The notes: a model not told the origin generated them from the sequence alone. Positions 1-10,622 are shown, counted from the stretch's first letter. The stretch: 64,000 nucleotides of DNA from an uncultured Candidatus Hydrogenedens sp. (GCA_902609885.1 CACLTT010000001.1:62001-126000); one strand, 5' to 3'. Made by a program: numbers and translations.

Positions 1-270
1 TACATTTATATCATAGTAATCCTGACTTCTCTTTAACCACCATGAGGCTATATTTCCAAGATGAAAGACATAATCTATATCATTAAAATAACCTTTAAAT
101 GTATTTGGGAAACGTAAATCACCTAAAAAACATTTATATCCCTTAGATCTATACTTATCATAATCAGACTGGTTCCTGACCAAAATATGTACATCAAATG
201 AGTCATTTTTTAAACTATCTATTAAAAAATTACCAACATACCCAGTTGCACCAGTCACAAAACATTTCAA
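1..270 (-). CDS. NAD(P)-dependent epimerase/dehydratase, N-terminal part (runs off window)
   Basis: Reverse strand reads (TTG)KCFVTGATGYVGNFLIDSLKNDSFDVHILVRN..., a Rossmann GxTGxxG motif, with AGGAGA upstream of a TTG start. Confidence 0.75.
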   Translation of the reverse strand, partial: MKCFVTGATGYVGNFLIDSLKNDSFDVHILVRNQSDYDKYRSKGYKCFLGDLRFPNTFKGYFNDIDYVFHLGNIASWWLKRSQDYYDINV

Positions 271-279
271 AAGATTCTC

Positions 280-696
280 CTAAGGAACTATAATCTTTTT
301 TTCTTCGTGAATAATTTTACCTTCTTGTTGAGCTTGTTCTTGAGACGCTTTAATTAAAGAAAGTGCTCTTTCTTCAATTAATTTAAAAAGATTAACTTGG
401 AAATCTTTGTCAGGAACGCATACTCTTGGCAAAATATGACCTAAAGTTGCAAGTTGAACAAGGAATAAGACATTGGCTTTAACAGCTTCATCTGGAACAT
501 TCTCCCCTGCATTTTTTTTAAATTCATCAGTGAAAAAAGTTTCTAACTCTTTTACTACATCTGATAAGTGATAGACAGGTTCTTTAGGCTGAGACTGCAG
601 CCCGGTATTAAATGCTTGCGCAATTTGCATCCTAATAGTGTTAGCCAGCTGTTCTTCTGGACTAGGTTGTTGTGTATTATTTTTTTCTTCAGACAT
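280..696 (-). CDS. hypothetical protein (138 aa)
   Basis: Intact ORF; no family recognised. Confidence 0.6.
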   Translation of the reverse strand: MSEEKNNTQQPSPEEQLANTIRMQIAQAFNTGLQSQPKEPVYHLSDVVKELETFFTDEFKKNAGENVPDEAVKANVLFLVQLATLGHILPRVCVPDKDFQVNLFKLIEERALSLIKASQEQAQQEGKIIHEEKKIIVP

Positions 697-753
697 TTTA
701 AACCCCTTATTTTTTTATAACAATATATTATACTGTTATTTGAAGTAAAGGAT

Positions 754-2433
754 ATGAGTAATAGAGTTGAAGGGGGCTTTGCCCTAGTAAAAACGCTGAA
801 AGACATGGGAATATCTGATGTTTTTACACTTGCAGGTGGTCATATTAATCCTATTTATAATGCTTGTAAAGAACTTGGCATTAGATTAATAGATACACAT
901 CACGAGCAGGGCGCTTCTATGGCAGCTGATGCCTATGGAAGAGTAACAAAAAAACCAGGTATTTGTCTTGTAACAGCTGGACCAGGGTTAACTAATGTTA
1001 TGACCGGTATGTCTGGGGCATTTTTATCAAATTCTCCTTGCATATTTATATCAGGAAAATCAGGGGTGGAAGAAAATGATAGACTCCCACTTCAAGAAGT
1101 TGATCAGGAAGCCATGGTAAAGCCTGTAACCAAATGGGCAAAAACTGTTTACGATACAAAAAGAATCCCTGAGTATACAGCAAATGCATATAAGATGGCT
1201 GTTACTGGTAGACCAGGACCTGTTTATCTTGGTTTGCCTCATGAAGTTTTATATGAGAAATCAGACTTTGAAGATTTTGATAAACCACAAATTAATTTTC
1301 CCACAAATCCAGAAGTATCTGATGAAGACATTGAGAAAATTCTCAATACTTTATCCTCATCATCTAGACCTATTATAGTTGCTGGAAGCGGGGCGTGGTA
1401 TTCAGGTGCAACAAAAGAATTGGAACACCTAATTGAATCACATGATATTCCATTATATACATTAAATTTTGGTAGAGGAATTGTTTCTGATCTTCATAAA
1501 AATTGTTTGGGACAGGCAAGCCCATCCGCAATGAATGCTTTTAAAAAAGTTTCGTCTGAGTCAGATTTAATAATTCTGTTAGGTGTAAGATTAAGTTTAT
1601 ACATAGGTTGGGGTAGAACTTTTAATCCAGATGCAAAAGTTATTCAGGTTGATATAGAAACTGAAGAGATTGGAAGGAATAGGATTGTAGATATTCCTGT
1701 GATTTCCGATGTAAATAAATTCTTAATTAAATTAAATTCTAATATTTCATCTTTAAAAAAATTTGAAAATTGGATGAGTATTGCTAGAGAATGGAAGGAC
1801 TTAGAATGGAAAGAAGTTGATAAATTAAAGTCTGACAATTCAACACCAATGCATGTTTTGAGAGTTGTTAAAGCAGTCGAAGAAGTGCTTCATGGAAACT
1901 GTATGTTATGTATTGATGGTGGTGACACACAAGCCTGGACTGACTCATCGTATGTAATAAAAAATCCTGGTAATTATGTAAAAGGTGGTCCATTGGGTTG
2001 TATGGGAGTAGGGGTACCGTTTGCAATAGGCTCTAAGGTTGCTTATCCAGACAGACAAGTTGTTTTGATAAGTGGTGATGGGGCAGTAGGAATGAATTTA
2101 ATGGAGTTTGAATCTGCAGTTAGGCACAATATACCTTTTTTATGTATTGTTTGTAATGATAAATCATGGGGAATGACTAAACATCAACACTGGTTAAATT
2201 ATGGAAAAGAAAACACACCAGCTGGACACGAAATGCCCTTTATAAAATTTCATGAAATAGTTCAATCTATGGGTGGATATGGTGAGCTAGTTGAGAATCC
2301 TGCGGATTTAATTCCTGCAATTGAAAGATCAATCAAATCAGGTTTACCATCTTTAGTCAATGTTATTACTAATCCTGATGCAACGAGTGCTGCAACTCAT
2401 GCAATAACTGCTATGATGACTCCTAAGGAATAA
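754..2433 (+). CDS. TPP-dependent enzyme, acetolactate synthase / 2-hydroxyacyl-CoA lyase-like
   Basis: HHEQGASMAADAYGR, GDGAVGMNLMEFESAVRHNIPFLCIVCND (intact GDG...N TPP motif). Confidence 0.85.
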   Translation: MSNRVEGGFALVKTLKDMGISDVFTLAGGHINPIYNACKELGIRLIDTHHEQGASMAADAYGRVTKKPGICLVTAGPGLTNVMTGMSGAFLSNSPCIFISGKSGVEENDRLPLQEVDQEAMVKPVTKWAKTVYDTKRIPEYTANAYKMAVTGRPGPVYLGLPHEVLYEKSDFEDFDKPQINFPTNPEVSDEDIEKILNTLSSSSRPIIVAGSGAWYSGATKELEHLIESHDIPLYTLNFGRGIVSDLHKNCLGQASPSAMNAFKKVSSESDLIILLGVRLSLYIGWGRTFNPDAKVIQVDIETEEIGRNRIVDIPVISDVNKFLIKLNSNISSLKKFENWMSIAREWKDLEWKEVDKLKSDNSTPMHVLRVVKAVEEVLHGNCMLCIDGGDTQAWTDSSYVIKNPGNYVKGGPLGCMGVGVPFAIGSKVAYPDRQVVLISGDGAVGMNLMEFESAVRHNIPFLCIVCNDKSWGMTKHQHWLNYGKENTPAGHEMPFIKFHEIVQSMGGYGELVENPADLIPAIERSIKSGLPSLVNVITNPDATSAATHAITAMMTPKE

Positions 2434-2435
2434 AT

Positions 2436-4235
2436 TTATTCTTTCCCTGATAAAACGGCCATGAATGCCTCTTGAGGAATTTCTACATTACCAACATTTT
2501 TCATTCTTTTCTTTCCTTTTTTTTGTTTATCAAGAAGTTTATTTTTTCTAGTAACATCTCCACCATAAAGTTTTGCTGTAACATCTTTTCTAAAAGCTTT
2601 AACAGTCTCTCTTGAAATTATTTTAGCTCCAATTGCGGCCTGAATAGCAATTTCAAATTGTTGTCTAGGAATAAGTTTTTTTAATTTTTCAACGAGCTCT
2701 TTGCCTCTATAATAAGAATTATCCTTGTGGGTTATCAAAGATAATGCATCAACTATTTCACCATTAATTAATATATCAAGTTTAACAAGATTACTTATCT
2801 TTAACTCGCTCTGTTCATAATCCATTGAACAATATCCCTTGGTTATTGATTTAACTTTATTATAAAAGTCATATATCATTTCTGACATTGGAAGTTCATA
2901 CTCTAAGACGGCTCTATCCTCGGATATGAAATTAATATTTTTTTGTATACCTCTTCTTTTTTCACAAATATCTAAAAGTCCTCCTAAGTATTTTTTTGGA
3001 GTATAAAGACTTATATTCACAAATGGCTCACTTATAGTATCAATTTGGCTTCTGTCAGGTAATAGTTTTGGATTATCAACCCTTACTATTTCAGAATTCG
3101 TTTTTTTTATTTCATAAACAACTGTAGGCGAGGTTATTATTAGTGATAAATTAAACTCTCTTTCAAGCCTCTCCTTTACTATTTCCATATGAAGTAAACC
3201 CAAAAATCCGCATCTAAACCCAAAACCAAGAGCCGCAGAATTTTCTGGTTCATAATCTATTGAAGAATCATTTAGGCTTATTTTTTCTAGTGATTCTTTT
3301 AGATTTTCATAAAAATTAGAATCAACAGGATATAATCCACAAAACACCATGGGTTTAATATCTTTAAATCCTCTTAGAGGCCTTTTAGCAGGTGTGGTTG
3401 AGATTGTTAAAGTATCTCCTACTTTGGCATCACTAATTTGTTTTATTGAGGCTGTTAAAAAACCTACCTCTCCAGCCGATAACAAAGTAACATTTTTTGC
3501 CTCAGGACTGAAAACACCCAAATTTCTAATTTCATAAGTTTTATCTGATGACATTAATTTTATCGTATCTTTATTATTAATTTTGCCATCAAAAACTCTG
3601 AGAAGTAGAACAACTCCGAGGAAAGAATCAAACCAGCTATCGATTATTAATGCCCTTGTTTCATTTATTTCTGATTTTTGAGGTGGGGGAATTTTAGTTA
3701 TGATTTGATCAAATATATCCTCGATTCCCTGACCGGTTTTAGCGCTTACATATAATGCTTCACTACAATCAATTCCAACTGCATTTTCAATTTCTTCACA
3801 AACTCTTTCTGGGTCAGCGGATGGTAAATCTATTTTGTTTATTATAGGTAATATTTCTAATCCCATATCTGCCGCAAGAAAAGCATGAGCCAAAGTTTGT
3901 GCTTCTACACCTTGAGCTGCATCAACTACTAATAATACTCCTTCGCAAGCCATTAAGCTTCTTGATACTTCATATGAAAAATCTACATGACCAGGAGTAT
4001 CAATAAGATTAAATATATATTCTTCTCCAGATTTTGAAGTGTAATTTATTCTCACAGATTGAGCCTTAATTGTAATTCCTCTTTCTCTTTCTATATCTAG
4101 ATTATCAAGGAACTGGTTTTGCATTTCTCTTTTTGAGACCGTCTTGGTTATCTCAAGTATCCTATCAGCCAAAGTCGATTTTCCGTGATCAATATGTGCA
4201 ATAATACAAAAATTTCTAATATTTTTTTGATTCAT
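2436..4235 (-). CDS. lepA: Elongation factor 4 (LepA)
   Basis: NFCIIAHIDHGKSTLADRILE, DTPGHVDFSYEVSRSL, full-length 599 aa. Confidence 0.97.
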   Translation of the reverse strand: MNQKNIRNFCIIAHIDHGKSTLADRILEITKTVSKREMQNQFLDNLDIERERGITIKAQSVRINYTSKSGEEYIFNLIDTPGHVDFSYEVSRSLMACEGVLLVVDAAQGVEAQTLAHAFLAADMGLEILPIINKIDLPSADPERVCEEIENAVGIDCSEALYVSAKTGQGIEDIFDQIITKIPPPQKSEINETRALIIDSWFDSFLGVVLLLRVFDGKINNKDTIKLMSSDKTYEIRNLGVFSPEAKNVTLLSAGEVGFLTASIKQISDAKVGDTLTISTTPAKRPLRGFKDIKPMVFCGLYPVDSNFYENLKESLEKISLNDSSIDYEPENSAALGFGFRCGFLGLLHMEIVKERLEREFNLSLIITSPTVVYEIKKTNSEIVRVDNPKLLPDRSQIDTISEPFVNISLYTPKKYLGGLLDICEKRRGIQKNINFISEDRAVLEYELPMSEMIYDFYNKVKSITKGYCSMDYEQSELKISNLVKLDILINGEIVDALSLITHKDNSYYRGKELVEKLKKLIPRQQFEIAIQAAIGAKIISRETVKAFRKDVTAKLYGGDVTRKNKLLDKQKKGKKRMKNVGNVEIPQEAFMAVLSGKE

Positions 4236-4254
4236 AATTTTATTAAATTATAAA

Positions 4255-5445
4255 TTAATATAATCGATTAAACAGGACTCCTGTTGCCACTTTTGGATAA
4301 AAGTATGTTGATTTTTGTGGCATTTTATCGTCATTTAATACAACTTTCATTATATCTTCGGGAACAAACTTTGGTAAAATGATTCCCAAAGAGTTTTCAG
4401 AGATAGAAGATTTTGCATCCTCTAAACTCTTGAAAAAATCTAGTTCATCATAATTATTTTTAAATTTATCTATTATTAAATCCTGGACGGCATATACGCT
4501 CATTGAATAAAATCTTTTTTCATCACTATCTTTTATTTGGCAAAGCAGTTTAACTTTTTCAGATTCTGAAATTATAAAAAATTCATTTGGTCCTAATTCA
4601 TCCTCTATAATTTCTTCACTATATTCACTGACAATAAAACTATTACTTATGCTTTTGATTATATCCTTAATTCCATTCACATTTTGCAAAATCCTATGCG
4701 TGGGATTTATTAGAAGACCATCTTGATTTGCTCCCGAAAGATAAAACATTGCATATTCTGATTCCTTTGTTTTAACTTCATTCATGTAATTTAAAGAAGT
4801 TTCATATCTATGATGACCATCAGCAATTAAAATTTCTTTATCATTAAAATTCTCTTCTATCTTATTAATAATTTCACTATCTGAAATTTGCCATATTTTG
4901 TTCAAAATTCCATCAGAAGATCTTGCCACAACTATAGGCTGATTACTTTCTAAAAATTCATTTAGTATGTTATCAATTTTTTTATCATTATTATCATAAA
5001 CACCAAATATAGGGCTTAGGTTGGTTTTACATGCCCTCAATAATTTTAATCGATCCTCTTTAGGTCCACTGAAAGTTTCTTCATGGGGTAAGATTATTTT
5101 ATCCTTAAATTCGTGAATCTTAACGAGTCCAATCAAACCTATCCTTTTATATTCTTTTCCTTTGTAAGTAAATTCTTGTAGGTATGGATATAGGGATCTT
5201 TTTTCATCTTGAGCCAAAATATTATTTTCTATCCAATGATTTAATGTATTCATTGAAATTTTATATTTTTCATCACCTTTACCGTCATTAAAATCAATAT
5301 GTACAACATTATATTGACTTGAATTCATCAATTCTTTTTGCTGTTCAGAATTTATTACATCATATGGAGGCGCTATTACATTAGAAATCTTTTTAATTTC
5401 CTCTTGATTATACCTTAGGCCCTTGAAAGCCTTAACTTTTGCCAT
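4255..5445 (-). CDS. DUF1015 family protein
   Basis: FKGLRYN...VIAPPYDVI...; IADGHHRYETSLNY. Confidence 0.85.
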   Translation of the reverse strand: MAKVKAFKGLRYNQEEIKKISNVIAPPYDVINSEQQKELMNSSQYNVVHIDFNDGKGDEKYKISMNTLNHWIENNILAQDEKRSLYPYLQEFTYKGKEYKRIGLIGLVKIHEFKDKIILPHEETFSGPKEDRLKLLRACKTNLSPIFGVYDNNDKKIDNILNEFLESNQPIVVARSSDGILNKIWQISDSEIINKIEENFNDKEILIADGHHRYETSLNYMNEVKTKESEYAMFYLSGANQDGLLINPTHRILQNVNGIKDIIKSISNSFIVSEYSEEIIEDELGPNEFFIISESEKVKLLCQIKDSDEKRFYSMSVYAVQDLIIDKFKNNYDELDFFKSLEDAKSSISENSLGIILPKFVPEDIMKVVLNDDKMPQKSTYFYPKVATGVLFNRLY

Positions 5446-6058
5446 AATTTAGCTCCTTAATAATTGTTTCAAATTGAATATCTCCATCTCTAATTAAATT
5501 CAAACCATCTTTGTTTACATTTAAAATAGTTGAACCTTTAGAATATCCAATGTCTCCATAATCTACTATAAAATCCAAAGATTCTTCAAACTCATCAATA
5601 ATATCTGAAATATTGAATAAATTTTTCCCCCCTGAAATATTAGCACTCGTTGACACAATTGGAAAATCAATTTTTTTATAAATTTCTTTATTAAAATTAT
5701 CAGATGATATCCTACAGCTAACCTTATTGTCTAGGCCTATAAAATTATTGTAAAACATATTCTTATTTTTAGGTAGAAGTAAAATCGATAATTTCCCAGG
5801 TAAAAATTTATCAATAATTTTCTTTTCAAGTTCAGATATTGAAAAAAAGTAATCAAGCATACTTATATCTTTAAATAAAAGAGAAAAGAAATGGTTTTTA
5901 TTTCTACCTTTTAATGAAATTATTTTTTCTATAGAAGATTTATTATCATATCTGCAGCCAAGTCCATACAGCGTATCAGTTGGATAGCAAAATATTGATC
6001 CTTGTTTAATCAAGTTAGATATTTTATCAAAATCTATATTGTTTTTATTTATTATCAA
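5432..6058 (-). CDS. tsaC: Sua5/YciO/YrdC family threonylcarbamoyl-AMP synthase
   Basis: SIFCYPTDTLYGLGC, IVSTSANISGG. Confidence 0.85.
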   Translation of the reverse strand: MIINKNNIDFDKISNLIKQGSIFCYPTDTLYGLGCRYDNKSSIEKIISLKGRNKNHFFSLLFKDISMLDYFFSISELEKKIIDKFLPGKLSILLLPKNKNMFYNNFIGLDNKVSCRISSDNFNKEIYKKIDFPIVSTSANISGGKNLFNISDIIDEFEESLDFIVDYGDIGYSKGSTILNVNKDGLNLIRDGDIQFETIIKELNYGKS

Positions 6059-6061
6059 AAC

Positions 6062-6550
6062 TTATTTGTTATGTTTTTCTGCAGCTTTCATAACTTTTTT
6101 CTTTAAGTTTTGTCTGAAGGTATTAAGTGATTCTTTAACCTCAGGATATTTTATTGATAAAATTGAAGCAGCATATATTCCAGCATTTCTAGCTCCGCCT
6201 TTACCGATTGACATTGTTGCCACAGGAATCCCTGGCGGCATTTGAACAATTGACAACAAAGAGTCAAGGCCATTTAGACAAGATGAATCAATTGGAATTC
6301 CAACAACAGGCAATGTTGTATAAGATGCTACTACTCCAGGCAAGTGAGCAGCCCAACCAGCCGCGGCAATAATAACTTCAATACCTCTCTCTTCAATTTG
6401 ACCCATGTATTCTGCCAAGAGCTCAGGAGTCCTATGCGCAGAGGCTACTCTAAGATCATACTCAACACCAAGTTCTTCAAGAACTGTACAAGCATCTGAG
6501 GCTTTTTCTAAATCGGAGTCACTACCAACTATAATTGCTACTTTTGCCAC
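6062..6550 (-). CDS. purE: 5-(carboxyamino)imidazole ribonucleotide mutase
   Basis: VAIIVGSDSDLEKASDAC, VASAHRTPELLAEY, AAGWAAHLPGVVAS. Confidence 0.95.
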   Translation of the reverse strand: MAKVAIIVGSDSDLEKASDACTVLEELGVEYDLRVASAHRTPELLAEYMGQIEERGIEVIIAAAGWAAHLPGVVASYTTLPVVGIPIDSSCLNGLDSLLSIVQMPPGIPVATMSIGKGGARNAGIYAASILSIKYPEVKESLNTFRQNLKKKVMKAAEKHNK

Positions 6551-6568
6551 AGTTTTAAGGTATCTTGT

Positions 6569-7342
6569 TTGAAGAGGATTTTCAACAGATTTTTTTTAAT
6601 TATGATTACAAGATTTTTTGAGGAGTTTATTTGTTTTGTAACACAGCATGATCATGCGAGAATATCTCTTGATATTTTCAATTGTTTTAATGAAAATTTA
6701 AAACAAAAAACTAATAATTTAGATGCTTTAAAATACTCTATTCGGAATCATGACAGTGGGTGGATAGAATTTGATAATTATCCAAAAGTTTCAAATGATA
6801 ATAAAATATATTCGTTTCAAGATCTCAATCAGGAACTTCAATATGAATTATGGTTTAAAAGTATCAACTCTTCAATAAATTCATATTCATCACTACTAAT
6901 TTATGAACATTTTAAATATTTATCACTCAATTCATCCAAGGAAAATTCATTTACTAATGATTTTATAAATAAAAGTGAGTCATTAATTAAAAAATTACTC
7001 CCATATGATTTAGATGAAATAATAAATACTGATGAATTTAAATTTGAATTAAGTTGCCTACAAATATGTGATTTAATTTCTTTAATAATATGTAGAGAAA
7101 AAGACTTGGGAGGCAAAAAACCCTTATTGTTTTTAGATAATAATAATACAATCGATTATAAATTAAAAAAAATAGATAAATCTGTCTATAAAGTAAGTTC
7201 GGAATTATTTTCCAAAAAAGAAAACTTATTCGAGATACCTTATAAGCAAATTGAATTAGATTTGGTTATGGAACCAAAAAAACTTAAAAAGAAATATATT
7301 GAATCTGAATTGAAGTTTAGAAAAATATATTTTATTACATAA
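6569..7342 (+). CDS. DUF3891-like protein
   Basis: VTQHDHARISLDIF, IRNHDSGWIEFDNYP. Confidence 0.65.
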   Translation: MKRIFNRFFLIMITRFFEEFICFVTQHDHARISLDIFNCFNENLKQKTNNLDALKYSIRNHDSGWIEFDNYPKVSNDNKIYSFQDLNQELQYELWFKSINSSINSYSSLLIYEHFKYLSLNSSKENSFTNDFINKSESLIKKLLPYDLDEIINTDEFKFELSCLQICDLISLIICREKDLGGKKPLLFLDNNNTIDYKLKKIDKSVYKVSSELFSKKENLFEIPYKQIELDLVMEPKKLKKKYIESELKFRKIYFIT

Positions 7343-8891
7343 CAGATTTATATTCTGAAACATTAATATTCTTTAGAAAATCTCTCTTAATCTTTTGAGT
7401 TGAGGTTTTCTCAAATTCTATATCTGATAAGTAAACTTTTGAAATTCTTTTATATCTTTCAATTTTATTATTTATACAACTTATTATATTTTTAATTTTA
7501 TCATAGTTTATTTCTTTATACTCATCATTTAATTTTATTAAAGCTGAAATTTTTTTTTGATCCAAACTAAAGATTACAGATTCTTGAATCTCTATAAAAT
7601 TATTTAATAATTCTTCAATTTCTTCAGGATAAATATTTTCACCACTCGGGCCAATAATTACAAATTTTTTTCTACCGCTTATAAATAGATAGCCTTCATG
7701 ATCTTTTCTGCCAATATCACCAGTATTTAAATAATCATCAACTATGGACTCTTTAGTGGCATCAATATTATTATAATAGCCTTGAAAAATATTTGGACCT
7801 TTAACATGAATAACACCATTGCCATATGAATCTTGATTTAAAATTTTTAAATCACAACTGTTTATCACTTTACCAACAGAGCCAATTTTTTTACTTTTTA
7901 ATGGGTTAACAGAAACTAGCGGTGATGCCTCCGTTAATCCATATCCTTGTATTATTTTGAGACCAATTTTGTCGAAAAAAGATTCAATTTCAAAGCTCAA
8001 CGGTGCACCACCACAGAAAAAAAATTTTAATTTATTTAATCCAATACTTTTTCTAAAGATATAGCCAAATAATTTAGGAAAAAATCTTATAATATTTTGC
8101 AAAATGTTAGATTTAATCTGTTTTTTTTTAATTCCATTATAAATTTTTTCTAACAATAGTGGTACCACTGGAAATATATTAGGTTTTATTAATTTTAATT
8201 CTTTAGATAATGTTTTAATGTCTAGCCCAGAGCAAAAGTGAACAGTATTGATTAAATTCAAACTTACTAAAATATTACATGTAAGTTCATAAACATGACT
8301 CATTGGCAGAACTGAAAAACTTCTTAATTTCCCTTCTTTTTGAAGCATTTTTGATATTTCCATGATATTTGAAAGAATATTTTTATTTGAAAGCATTGCT
8401 CCTTTAGGATCGCCTGTTGTTCCTGATGTATATAAGATTATTGCAATTTTATCCTCGTAGTCTTTTGATGATTTTCCTATTTTTATATGTTTTTTGTTGA
8501 ATGAGGAATTAAAAAAATCATAAATATTTAATTCATTTACTTCAAATTTTGAATCTTTTTCATTAATTAATAATTCTGCTTCCGATAATTTTATGATTTT
8601 TTCAGTACCAAAATCATTCATTTTTATATCTATTGGGACGCAAATACAACCTAATTTAAGTATTGAAAAAAAACTTACTACCCATTGAACCGAATTTTTG
8701 GCCTTAATAGCTATTTTTGATCCAGGTTTAATACCAATTTGAGATAATTTGTATGCGCAATTATCTGAATATCTATCTATTTGAAAATAAGTGAATTTTT
8801 CCAAATTGCCCTGATTTAGCTGGGTAAATGCAATATTTGATTGATCATTATGTTTAAGAATATCGGATATAGCGACCATATTTTTAACCAT
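7335..8891 (-). CDS. AMP-dependent acyl-CoA synthetase/ligase
   Basis: ILYTSGTTGDPKGAMLSN, IQGYGLTEASPLVS, NTGDIGRKDHEGYLFISGRKK. Confidence 0.9.
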   Translation of the reverse strand: MVKNMVAISDILKHNDQSNIAFTQLNQGNLEKFTYFQIDRYSDNCAYKLSQIGIKPGSKIAIKAKNSVQWVVSFFSILKLGCICVPIDIKMNDFGTEKIIKLSEAELLINEKDSKFEVNELNIYDFFNSSFNKKHIKIGKSSKDYEDKIAIILYTSGTTGDPKGAMLSNKNILSNIMEISKMLQKEGKLRSFSVLPMSHVYELTCNILVSLNLINTVHFCSGLDIKTLSKELKLIKPNIFPVVPLLLEKIYNGIKKKQIKSNILQNIIRFFPKLFGYIFRKSIGLNKLKFFFCGGAPLSFEIESFFDKIGLKIIQGYGLTEASPLVSVNPLKSKKIGSVGKVINSCDLKILNQDSYGNGVIHVKGPNIFQGYYNNIDATKESIVDDYLNTGDIGRKDHEGYLFISGRKKFVIIGPSGENIYPEEIEELLNNFIEIQESVIFSLDQKKISALIKLNDEYKEINYDKIKNIISCINNKIERYKRISKVYLSDIEFEKTSTQKIKRDFLKNINVSEYKSVM

Positions 8892-8932
8892 TCTATAAAT
8901 TTATTTTATAAAAAACTTAATTTTATCATATT

Positions 8933-8949
8933 TTGGCACGATGGTTGCC
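8933..8949 (+). promoter_or_regulatory. sigma-54 (RpoN) promoter of amt
   Basis: TTGGCACG-ATGG-TTGCC, near-identical to the TGGCACG-N4-TTGCW consensus, 33 bp before the amt ATG. Confidence 0.85.
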
Positions 8950-8982
8950 AAAGTTAAATAAAAATATTAATAGGAGGGAAAT

Positions 8983-10269
8983 ATGAGTAAATTTAATTAT
9001 AAAAATTTTTTCGTATTTCTATCATTAGGTTTTCTAACTGTATTTTTGACTGGCTCAGCGTCAGCATCAAGCAGTCCTGATGAAACCGCATTTATTTTTA
9101 ATACATTATTATTCCTTATTTGCGGTTTTTTAGTCATGTGGATGGCAGCAGGATTTGCAATGTTAGAATCCGGAATGGTTAGATCTAAGAACGTTTCCAC
9201 AATTTGTCTTAAAAATGTGGGATTATATGCAATTTCTGGCATAATGTTTTATTTAGTGGGCTACAACTTAGCCTACGGAATCGCTGAAGGAGGCTACATG
9301 GGTTCATTCAGTATGTTTGTACCCGGTGAAGATATAGCTACAGGCTATGCTTCTCATTCAGACTGGTTCTTCCAAATGGTTTTTTGTGCAACTACTGTCT
9401 CTATCGTTTCAGGGACTATTGCAGAAAGAATTAAAGTTTGGAGTTTCTTCATTTTCGCAGCTATTTTAGCTGGCGTTATTTATCCAATCGAAATGGGTTG
9501 GCAATGGGGTGGTGGATGGTTATCATCCATGGGATTCTCTGATTTTGCTGGTTCAACACTTGTGCATGCCGCAGGTGGTGCAGCTGGGTTAGCAGGCGCA
9601 ATTATTATTGGGCCTAGAATTGGTCGTTTTGTAGACGGTAAGGCAATTCCAATCCCTGCTTCTAGTATTCCTCTTGCAACTCTAGGTACATTTATTTTAT
9701 GGCTTGGCTGGTTTGGTTTTAATGGTGGGTCTCAACTTGCTATTGGATCCCTAGATGACGCAGCAGCTGTTTCAGACATTTTTGTTAATACAAACTTAGC
9801 AGCTTGTGCAGGTTTATTAGTTGCAATAATAGTTGCTCAAACAATGTTTGGTAAATGTGATGTTACCTTTGCTCTTAATGGAGCCCTGGCTGGTCTTGTA
9901 TCTATTACGGCCGAGCCTCTTGCACCTAGTGCCACAATGTCAATGATGATAGGTGGTATTGGTGGAGTGATAGCTGTATTCGGAACTAAGTTTTTCGAAA
10001 GCGTTCAAGTTGACGATGTTGTTGGTGCTTTACCTGTTCACTTATTGGCAGGTATTTGGGGCACAGTAGCAGTCGCAATATCAACTGATGTTTCAGCTGT
10101 AACACAATTAATTGGTACTGTATCAGTAATTGTGTTTGTATTCGTTCTATCTGCAATAGTATTTTTGGCACTTAAAGCAACAGTAGGTTTAAGACCATCA
10201 GCAGAAGAAGAAGAATTAGGATCAGATGCATCTGAGGTAGGTGTTGAATCTTATCCTTATTTTAAATAA
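8983..10269 (+). CDS. amt: Ammonium transporter
   Basis: AmtB family: WMAAGFAMLESGMVRSKN, STLVHAAGGAAGLAGAIIIGPRIGRF, HLLAGIWGTVAVAI; AGGAGGG RBS. Confidence 0.95.
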   Translation: MSKFNYKNFFVFLSLGFLTVFLTGSASASSSPDETAFIFNTLLFLICGFLVMWMAAGFAMLESGMVRSKNVSTICLKNVGLYAISGIMFYLVGYNLAYGIAEGGYMGSFSMFVPGEDIATGYASHSDWFFQMVFCATTVSIVSGTIAERIKVWSFFIFAAILAGVIYPIEMGWQWGGGWLSSMGFSDFAGSTLVHAAGGAAGLAGAIIIGPRIGRFVDGKAIPIPASSIPLATLGTFILWLGWFGFNGGSQLAIGSLDDAAAVSDIFVNTNLAACAGLLVAIIVAQTMFGKCDVTFALNGALAGLVSITAEPLAPSATMSMMIGGIGGVIAVFGTKFFESVQVDDVVGALPVHLLAGIWGTVAVAISTDVSAVTQLIGTVSVIVFVFVLSAIVFLALKATVGLRPSAEEEELGSDASEVGVESYPYFK

Positions 10270-10310
10270 TTAATACCTATAATACCTAGCCTATATCTCC
10301 TTGGTAGGCC

Positions 10311-10341
10311 AAAAAGCATGCCCCTAGCGGGCATGCTTTTT
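10311..10341 (+). terminator. Rho-independent terminator of amt
   Basis: Perfect 13-bp stem AAAAAGCATGCCC-CTAGC-GGGCATGCTTTTT. Confidence 0.9.
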
Positions 10342-10622
10342 GCCTTTTAAGATACTCTCAAAACTATATAATACTTATCGCAGATTTATTACCACTACCA
10401 CTTAGATGACTAAATTAAAACACGTTAAATATGGTTAATCGTCTTCAGTAGATATTTAAATGAACTTGTTAGAAACTTAGAAATATTACCTCTGTCTATG
10501 GCGCTAGATTTCTCTTAGAAGGTATTGTTTCGGTGACATTGGGAGATATTAAATCAAGAAATGGGTTCCACATTATTAATTTTTGATAATAAAATGAAAC
10601 ATGATGCTATATGAATAGTTAA

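Noticed and set aside
3349-3537. Antisense ORFs inside lepA, dnaX, recA, lon, cinA and others in the ORF track
   Set aside because: Lie wholly within strongly supported genes on the opposite strand, with no recognisable motifs
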